A stretch of DNA of 64,000 nt, taken from Streptomyces sp. Alt3. GTDB taxonomy: Bacteria; Actinomycetota; Actinomycetes; Streptomycetales; Streptomycetaceae. Both the position numbers and the translations under genes were made by a program. The stretch covers positions 4,650,001 through 4,714,000 of the forward strand of contig NZ_CP120983.1 in NCBI RefSeq assembly GCF_030719215.1, read 5' to 3'. This document shows positions 58,522-64,000 of the stretch, piece after piece. The notes under the pieces were generated by a model, which was given only the letters and a program-made list of their open reading frames with translations, was not told the DNA's origin and searched no databases. Every line of letters begins with the position of its first letter. The stretch's first letter is position 1.

Positions 58522-58545
58522 CGACGCTCCATACTGACGTATTCC
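58520..58545 (-). promoter_or_regulatory. SigR-type promoter of the FmdB gene
   Basis: Read on the minus strand: GGAAT (58545-58541), exactly 18 bp, GTT (58522-58520). It matches the SigR consensus, and its -10 merges with the CIRCE arm. Confidence 0.65.
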
Positions 58546-58551
58546 GAGCGA

Positions 58552-59832
58552 TCAGTCCACCGTGACCGGCTCGCGGTGACCGATCCCACGTGCCACCGTC
58601 CGTCCTGGGAGCCGCGGCGTGAGCCGTGAACGCAGGGCCAGCAGGGTCGCCAGGGCCAGGGCGGTACCGGCCAGCGGGACCACGAAACCGGTGCTCGCGC
58701 CGTGGGCGTCGGCGAGCTGTCCGGCCACCGTGACGGCCGCCGCCTGGCCGAGTGCCACCGCGCCGGTCAGCCAGGTGAAGGCCTCGGTCCTGGCGGACGA
58801 GGGCACCAGTGCCTCGACCAACGTGTAGCCGCTGATCAGCGCGGGAGCGATGCACAGGCCGACCAGCAGACCGAGTCCCGCCAGCAGCGGTACGGAGTGC
58901 ACGGCCCACAGCCCGGACGCGGTCAGTGTCAGGGCCACGTAGCCGACGACCAGCCGGCGGCGCGGGCTGCTCTTCCAAGCGATGGCGCCGCAGGCGATGC
59001 CGGCCAGCATGTTGCCGGCCGCGAAGACGCCGTACAGCAGCCCGTTCACGCCGGGCCGGCCGATCTCCTCGGAGAACGCCGTCAGGGAGACCTGCATGCC
59101 GCCGAAGACGGAGCCGATGCCCAGGAACGTGACCGCGAGGACCCTCACCCCGGGAACGGAGAGCGCCGACCGGTGCGGCTCGGAGGCCGTGGCGGCGCCG
59201 TTGGGTGCGGGCTGGGTGGAGCGCTGGGCGGCGAACAGTACGCCGCCCAGCAGCGTCAGCGCCGCCTCGGCGATCAGTCCGGCCGCCGGGTGCACGCCCG
59301 TGCACAGCGCCGTCGCGAGCACGGGGCCGATGACGAACGTGAACTCGTCCGTCACGGACTCGAAGGCGGCGGCCGTGGCCATCAGCGGGGAGGCGGGACG
59401 ACCCGGCGCCGCGCCGAGCAGGGCGGCCCACCGGGCGCGCACCATCGGCCCGACCTGCGGGATGGACGCCCCCGTGGGCACCGCGGCCAGGAACAGCGCC
59501 CACAGGGGCGCGTCCGCCAGGGCGAGCGCGGTGAGGGTGCCGACGGCCGCCGCGTGCACCAGGACGCCCGGCACCAGGACGGCGCGCTGGCCGAACCGGT
59601 CGGCGAGCCTGCCGCTCTGCGGCGCGAACAGGGCCATGGAGACACCGGAGACGGCGGCCACGGCACCCGCGCTGCCGTAGGAGCCTGTGGTGTGCTGAAC
59701 CAGGAGCACGATGCCGATGGTCAGCATCGCGAAGGGCTGCCGGGCGGCGAAGCCCGGGAGGAGGAAGGTCCACGCACCCGGGGTGCGCAGCAACTGCCCG
59801 TAACCGGGGCGGTCGGAGACCGTGGACGCCAC
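58552..59832 (-). CDS. MFS transporter, probable exporter
   Basis: 426 aa, 12 membrane segments. Motif A is GRLADRFGQRAVLVPG; the family resembles small actinobacterial exporters (GSYGSAGAVAAVSGVSMALFAPQSG, then AGYLVEAL-like GYTLVEALVPSSARTEAFTW). The loop ESVTDEFTFVIGPVLATAL is a strong mark of this subgroup. The substrate is unknown. ATG 59832. It is transcribed towards the FmdB gene with 66 bp between them. Confidence 0.9.
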   Translation of the reverse strand: MASTVSDRPGYGQLLRTPGAWTFLLPGFAARQPFAMLTIGIVLLVQHTTGSYGSAGAVAAVSGVSMALFAPQSGRLADRFGQRAVLVPGVLVHAAAVGTLTALALADAPLWALFLAAVPTGASIPQVGPMVRARWAALLGAAPGRPASPLMATAAAFESVTDEFTFVIGPVLATALCTGVHPAAGLIAEAALTLLGGVLFAAQRSTQPAPNGAATASEPHRSALSVPGVRVLAVTFLGIGSVFGGMQVSLTAFSEEIGRPGVNGLLYGVFAAGNMLAGIACGAIAWKSSPRRRLVVGYVALTLTASGLWAVHSVPLLAGLGLLVGLCIAPALISGYTLVEALVPSSARTEAFTWLTGAVALGQAAAVTVAGQLADAHGASTGFVVPLAGTALALATLLALRSRLTPRLPGRTVARGIGHREPVTVD

Positions 59833-60190
59833 GGTCCATGCCTTTCTGCCGCCTGGTGGCCGTGTCCCCGGGGCCGCACCGGGGTGCGGGGCATGCGGGA
59901 ACTGCCGAGAGCTGTCCTCTTCGCGCGGGACTGCGGTAGATGCCGGGCGGCTCGCTCCAGGGGCGAGAGGACGCCACGACCGCCATACGGTCGCGCCAGC
60001 TCTGCATCAGACAGAGTTGGTCGATCAGGTTCGAATCGTGTGGATCAAGAGATCCGGTCCTTCATGTTACAGGTTCTGTTCCTGGGTGAGCCTGTGATTG
60101 CCCGTGAGTGCAGGTCAGGCGCACCTTGCGGGTCGTGGTGCGCCCGCGATTGCATACAGGCGCCCCACGTCCCCCGGAGGTGGTCCGAGC
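59833..60190. other. spacer between the antiporter and MFS genes
   Basis: 358 bp with no convincing gene. CTCTG (60000-60004) and CAGAG (60012-60016) form a short inverted repeat about 170 bp before the MFS start, a possible operator. A small plus-strand frame from about 60066 runs antisense into the antiporter gene and is not credible. Confidence 0.5.
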
Positions 60191-61795
60191 TCAGTGGCGG
60201 GCCCGCCTGCTGCCCGCCTTGTCCCCTTCGTGCTCCTCGCCGCCCTTGGTCAGCTTCCTGGCCAGTTTCGCGAGGTGCGGCACCTCCGCAGCCGGGGCGG
60301 TCGCCCCGCCGGTGCCCAGCCAGCCGGCCAGCTTGCCGCCCTCGCCGACCGCACGCAGACGCGCCTCGGTGGCGTCGCGCACGGGGTCGGTCGCGACGAC
60401 CAGCAGCTCGTCCCCGCGGCGCAGCACTGTCGAGGGGGCGGGGACGAAGCTCGTCCCCTCCCGCACGACGAGGGTGACCGCGGCCCCGGCGGGCAGCCGG
60501 AGTTCCGCCACCTCCACGCCGTGCATCCTGGACCTGCCGGGGACGGCCACCGAGAGCAGATGGCCGCGCAGCCGCTCCAGCGGAGCCGACTCGATGCCGA
60601 GGTCCGCTGTCTCGGACGGGTCCTCGGAGATCTTCAGGGCCTTGGCGAGCCAGGGCAGTGTCGGCCCCTGGATGAGGGTGTAGACGATGACGAGCACGAA
60701 GACGATGTTGAAGACCCGGGTGCTGCCCTCGATCCCGGACACCATCGGGATGGTCGCCAGGATGATGGGGACGGCGCCGCGCAGCCCGGCCCAGGACATC
60801 AACGTCTTCTCCCGCTTGGGCAGGCGGAACGGCGCGAGGCTGATGAAGACGGACAGTGGCCGGGCGACGGCGGTGAGGACCAGCCCCACGACCACGGCGG
60901 GCCAGAAGTCGTCGATGAGGTCGTGCGGGGTGACCAGCAGTCCGAGCAGGACGAACATGCCGATCTGCGCCAGCCAGCCGAGCCCGTCGGCGAAGCCGCG
61001 GGTGGCGGGCCAGTGCGGAAGCTTGGAGTTGCCGAGGACCATCGCGGCCAGGTAGACGGCCAGGAATCCACTGCCGTGCGCCATGGCGCCGGCGGCGTAC
61101 GCGGACACCGCGATGGCCATCACGGCGATGGGGTAGAGCCCGGACGCGGGCAGCGCCACGTGGCGGATGCCGTAGGCGCCGAGCCAGCCCACGGCCAGGC
61201 CGATCGCCGCGCCGATGGCCAGTTCCAGGGCTATCTCGCCGACGAGCACGTACCAGTGCTCCACCGGGCCGACGGCGGAGAACGCCACCACCAGGATGAC
61301 CACGGGGGCGTCGTTGAAGCCGGACTCGGCCTCCAGGACACCCGTGATCCGGGAGGGGAGCGGAACCCTGCGCAGGACGGAGAAGACGGCCGCGGCGTCG
61401 GTGGAGGAGACGACGGCGCCGATGATCAGGGCCTGCCGCCAGTCGAGGCCGACGAGATAGTGCGCCGCGCTCGCGGTGACACCCACGCTGATGCCCACAC
61501 CGACGGTCGACAGGACCGCCGCCGCCGGAAGAGCGGGTTTCACTTCTTTCCACTTCGTGCCCAGCCCGCCCTCGGCCAGGATGACGACCAGGGCGGCGTA
61601 GCCGATCACCTGGGTCAGCTCGGCGTTGTCGAACTTGACGTCGAAGATGCCGTCCTGGCCCATGGCGATACCGATGCCGAGGTACAGGAGCAGGCTGGGG
61701 AGCCCGCTGCGGGACGAAATGCGTACGGCCGCCACGGCGACCAGCAGGACGAGTGAGCAGACGAGCAGAAGTTCGTTGAGCGCGTGGACAGTCAG
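60191..61795 (-). CDS. CPA1-family cation/proton antiporter (NhaP2-like, RCK_C domain), CTG start
   Basis: 534 aa. About 12 membrane helices carry the CPA1 signature: GVLEAESGFNDAPVVILV with the Asn-Asp ion site, and SSTDAAAVFSVLRRV. A C-terminal RCK_C/TrkA-C domain (about 420-500: GVEVAELRLPAGAAVTLVVREG through RRGDELLVVATDP) is regulatory, as in K+/H+ antiporters. The first helix LNELLLVCSLVLLVAVAAV is complete only if translation starts at CTG 61795, behind GGAAGG. The first GTG (61735) would cut that helix. It exchanges K+ or Na+ for H+. Confidence 0.9.
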   Translation of the reverse strand: MTVHALNELLLVCSLVLLVAVAAVRISSRSGLPSLLLYLGIGIAMGQDGIFDVKFDNAELTQVIGYAALVVILAEGGLGTKWKEVKPALPAAAVLSTVGVGISVGVTASAAHYLVGLDWRQALIIGAVVSSTDAAAVFSVLRRVPLPSRITGVLEAESGFNDAPVVILVVAFSAVGPVEHWYVLVGEIALELAIGAAIGLAVGWLGAYGIRHVALPASGLYPIAVMAIAVSAYAAGAMAHGSGFLAVYLAAMVLGNSKLPHWPATRGFADGLGWLAQIGMFVLLGLLVTPHDLIDDFWPAVVVGLVLTAVARPLSVFISLAPFRLPKREKTLMSWAGLRGAVPIILATIPMVSGIEGSTRVFNIVFVLVIVYTLIQGPTLPWLAKALKISEDPSETADLGIESAPLERLRGHLLSVAVPGRSRMHGVEVAELRLPAGAAVTLVVREGTSFVPAPSTVLRRGDELLVVATDPVRDATEARLRAVGEGGKLAGWLGTGGATAPAAEVPHLAKLARKLTKGGEEHEGDKAGSRRARH

Positions 61796-62013
61796 GGTCC
61801 GTTTCCTTCCCTGCGTACGCCTTCCGGATCGGCCTCCGGCGGCCAGTACTTCGTTACCTTACCTAATCTTTAACGTTTTCTTGACGCCTTCGAGTGTTCG
61901 TGCGAACCGGTGCGCAAATGGATGCATCCCCATACCGCGTCCGAGTGGCTTCCGCGGGGCGCCTATGGTTGCTCCTGCACTCCCAGGACCACCCTGCCCC
62001 TCTAAGGACAGCG

Positions 62014-64000
62014 ATGCCCGCCAACACAACCGCCCCTTCCGGGTCTTCCGATGCGAAGAAGACCGGCCGGAAGAAGGGGCGTCGCGCCCGCCTGTTCGTG
62101 ATCGTCCTGGTGCTGGCGCTTGTCGCGGGTGTCGGGTACGGCGCGTACTGGTCCGTTTCCACGGTCCGGGCCTCCTACCCGCAGACCACCGGGTCGATCG
62201 AGCTCAAGGGCCTCTCCGGAGACGTCGACGTGAGACGCGACGACTACGGGATCCCGCAGATATACGCCGACACCGACAGCGACCTCTTCCGCGCCCAGGG
62301 GTACGTCCAGGCCCAGGACCGCTTCTGGGAGATGGACGTACGCCGTCACATGACGTCCGGACGGCTCTCCGAGATGTTCGGCTCCGGCCAGGTCGAGACC
62401 GACTCCTTCCTGCGCACGCTGGGCTGGCGCAAGGTCGCGCAGGAGGAGTACGACAAGGTCCTGGACGAGGACACCAAGAAGAACCTCCAGGCGTACGCGG
62501 AGGGGGTGAACGCGTATCTGGACGGCAAGGACGGCAAGGACATCTCCGTCGAGTACGCGGCACTCGGCCTGACCAACGACTACGAGCCCACCGAGTGGAC
62601 CCCGGTCGACTCGGTCGCCTGGCTGAAGGCGATGGCCTGGGACCTGCGCGGCAACATGCAGGACGAGATCGACCGTTCGCTGATGACCAGCAGGCTCAGC
62701 ACGGAGCAGATCAAGGACCTCTACCCGGACTATCCGTTCGAGAAGAACAAGCCGATCGTCGACCAGGGTGCGGTCTCCCCGGTCACCGGGGAGTTCGACC
62801 CCGAGGCCGAGCCGTCGGACAGCATCGGTTCCCAGACCGTCGAGGGTGCGACCGAGGGCCTGAACACCCAGCTCTCCGCGCTCTCCGACACCCTGGACGA
62901 GATCCCGGCGCTGCTCGGCCCCAACGGCAACGGCATCGGATCGAACTCCTGGGTCGTCTCCGGCGACCACACGACGACCGGGAACCCGCTCCTGGCCAAC
63001 GACCCGCACCTGGCGCCGCAGCTCCCCTCGCTCTGGTACCAGATGGGGCTGCACTGCCGTCAGGTCTCGGAGTCCTGCCAGTACGACACGGCCGGGTACA
63101 CGTTCTCCGGGATGCCCGGTGTGATCATCGGCCACAACCAGGACATCTCCTGGGGCTTCACGAACCTCGGGGCCGACGTCACCGACCTCTTCCTGGAGAA
63201 GGTCTCCGCCGACGGCTACCAGTACGACGGCAGGACCGAGCCCTTCGTCACCCGCGAGGAGACCATCAAGGTCGCGGGCGGCAGGAGCCGGAAGATCACG
63301 GTCCGCGAGACCAACAACGGCCCGCTCGTGTCCGACCGGAGCAACGAGCTCTCGAAGGTCGGCAAGAAGGCTCCCGTCACCAGCAACGCGCCCGACCGCG
63401 GCGACGGGTACGGGGTCTCCCTGAGGTGGACGGCACTGGACCCCGGCAAGTCCATGGACGCCGTCTTCCAGCTGAACCGGGCCAAGGACTTCAAGAGCTT
63501 CCGCAAGGCGGCCGCGAACTTCGAGGTGCCCTCGCAGAACCTGATCTACGCGGACACCAAGGGCAACATCGGCTACCAGGCGCCCGGCAAGATCCCGGTC
63601 CGCACACAGGGCGACGGCACGATGCCGAGCCCCGGCTGGAACCCGAAGTACGGCTGGGAGAAGGACCCCGTCCCGTTCGACGAGCTGCCGTACGAGTACA
63701 ACCCCGACCGTGGCTACATCGTCACCGCCAACCAGGCGGTCATCGGCGACGGTTACGAGCACATGCTCACCAAGGACTGGGGCTACGGCACCCGCAGCCA
63801 GCGGATCAACGACCTGATCCAGAAGAAGCTCGACGGCGGCGAGAAGATCTCGACCGACGACATGCAGACGATGCAGATGGACAACCAGAGCGCGATCGCC
63901 GCGAAGCTGGTGCCCGAGCTGAAGAAGATCGGCATCTCGGACAAGAGCGTCCGTGAGGCGCAGAAGCTGCTGGAGGGCTGGGACTACACCCAGGAGTCCG
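62014..64000 (+). CDS. penicillin acylase family protein (N-terminal nucleophile hydrolase), 3' end outside window
   Basis: 662 codons visible. A basic start (KKTGRKKGRRAR) and one hydrophobic helix (27-46) suggest a signal anchor rather than a cleaved signal. The alpha part (DVRRDDYGIPQIYADTDSDLFRAQGYVQAQDRFWEMD) and a spacer end at G309; S310 in GSNSWVVSG is the expected nucleophile exposed by self-cleavage. The beta part follows (GNPLLANDPHLAPQLPSLWY, GMPGVIIGHNQDISWGFTN). Family members hydrolyse acyl-homoserine lactones or beta-lactam amides. ATG 62014 follows AAGGACAG. No stop is reached. Confidence 0.93.
   Translation, partial: MPANTTAPSGSSDAKKTGRKKGRRARLFVIVLVLALVAGVGYGAYWSVSTVRASYPQTTGSIELKGLSGDVDVRRDDYGIPQIYADTDSDLFRAQGYVQAQDRFWEMDVRRHMTSGRLSEMFGSGQVETDSFLRTLGWRKVAQEEYDKVLDEDTKKNLQAYAEGVNAYLDGKDGKDISVEYAALGLTNDYEPTEWTPVDSVAWLKAMAWDLRGNMQDEIDRSLMTSRLSTEQIKDLYPDYPFEKNKPIVDQGAVSPVTGEFDPEAEPSDSIGSQTVEGATEGLNTQLSALSDTLDEIPALLGPNGNGIGSNSWVVSGDHTTTGNPLLANDPHLAPQLPSLWYQMGLHCRQVSESCQYDTAGYTFSGMPGVIIGHNQDISWGFTNLGADVTDLFLEKVSADGYQYDGRTEPFVTREETIKVAGGRSRKITVRETNNGPLVSDRSNELSKVGKKAPVTSNAPDRGDGYGVSLRWTALDPGKSMDAVFQLNRAKDFKSFRKAAANFEVPSQNLIYADTKGNIGYQAPGKIPVRTQGDGTMPSPGWNPKYGWEKDPVPFDELPYEYNPDRGYIVTANQAVIGDGYEHMLTKDWGYGTRSQRINDLIQKKLDGGEKISTDDMQTMQMDNQSAIAAKLVPELKKIGISDKSVREAQKLLEGWDYTQES

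Noticed and set aside
61626..63956. 776-codon plus-strand frame over the antiporter start and the acylase gene
   Set aside because: It is a shifted reading of the penicillin acylase gene, which has a clear start, anchor and catalytic Ser in the neighbouring frame.

Overview
The window is high-GC (about 71% by eye) actinobacterial chromosome and almost certainly Streptomyces. The evidence is GTG, TTG and CTG starts, several probably leaderless genes, FO synthase (F420 pathway), an Scr1/Scr2-type XRE-DUF397 pair, a GPP34 protein, a long DacA of the SCO4439 type, the group 2 sigma factor HrdD and a 2Fe-2S/molybdopterin operon. No phage, insertion sequence, CRISPR array or rRNA was seen. There is one tRNA, Arg-CCT.

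Layout. 1-7 kb: the end of a thiolase, a long-chain acyl-CoA ligase, an F420-type oxidoreductase, a stand-alone class B penicillin-binding protein and a membrane protein. 7.1-14.3 kb: a tightly overlapped six-gene minus-strand operon with a divergent GntR regulator. Its enzymes match the published set for D-apionate breakdown through L-erythrulose to D-erythrose 4-phosphate. 14.3-24 kb: a HAD phosphatase, FO synthase, a VapBC-like pair, a MerR regulator divergent from an Old Yellow Enzyme, an AhpD-like protein, an ADP-ribosylglycohydrolase and a sodium:solute symporter. 24-33 kb: a developmental and cell-wall cluster (DUF397 protein, XRE regulator, GPP34 protein, DacA, a polytopic membrane protein and an anchored secreted protein). 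33-42 kb: mostly single genes (ATP-grasp, APH kinase, AlkZ-like, VOC plus WYL regulator, tRNA, acyl-CoA synthetase, M6 protease). 42-49 kb: TetR plus drug-type MFS, MarR plus extradiol dioxygenase, GNAT, HrdD and a second WYL regulator.

50.1-55.3 kb: a five-gene operon of b-type cytochrome, Mo-bisMGD oxidoreductase, polyferredoxin, Rieske protein and a small membrane subunit. It looks like an uncharacterised respiratory complex. 55.3-64 kb: MscL, a SAF-domain protein, a phosphorylase of the MTAP family, an FmdB zinc-ribbon protein behind an unusual stress promoter, an MFS exporter, a CPA1 antiporter with a CTG start, and a membrane-anchored penicillin acylase that runs off the end.

The strongest leads are: the apionate operon with its GntR palindrome; the Mo/Rieske operon; the overlap of a SigR-type promoter with a CIRCE operator in front of the FmdB gene; two perfect DnaA boxes at 57.02-57.05 kb; and TAVF phospho-site-like motifs in the cytoplasmic arm of DacA. 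All functional calls come from reading the sequence. No database search was run.
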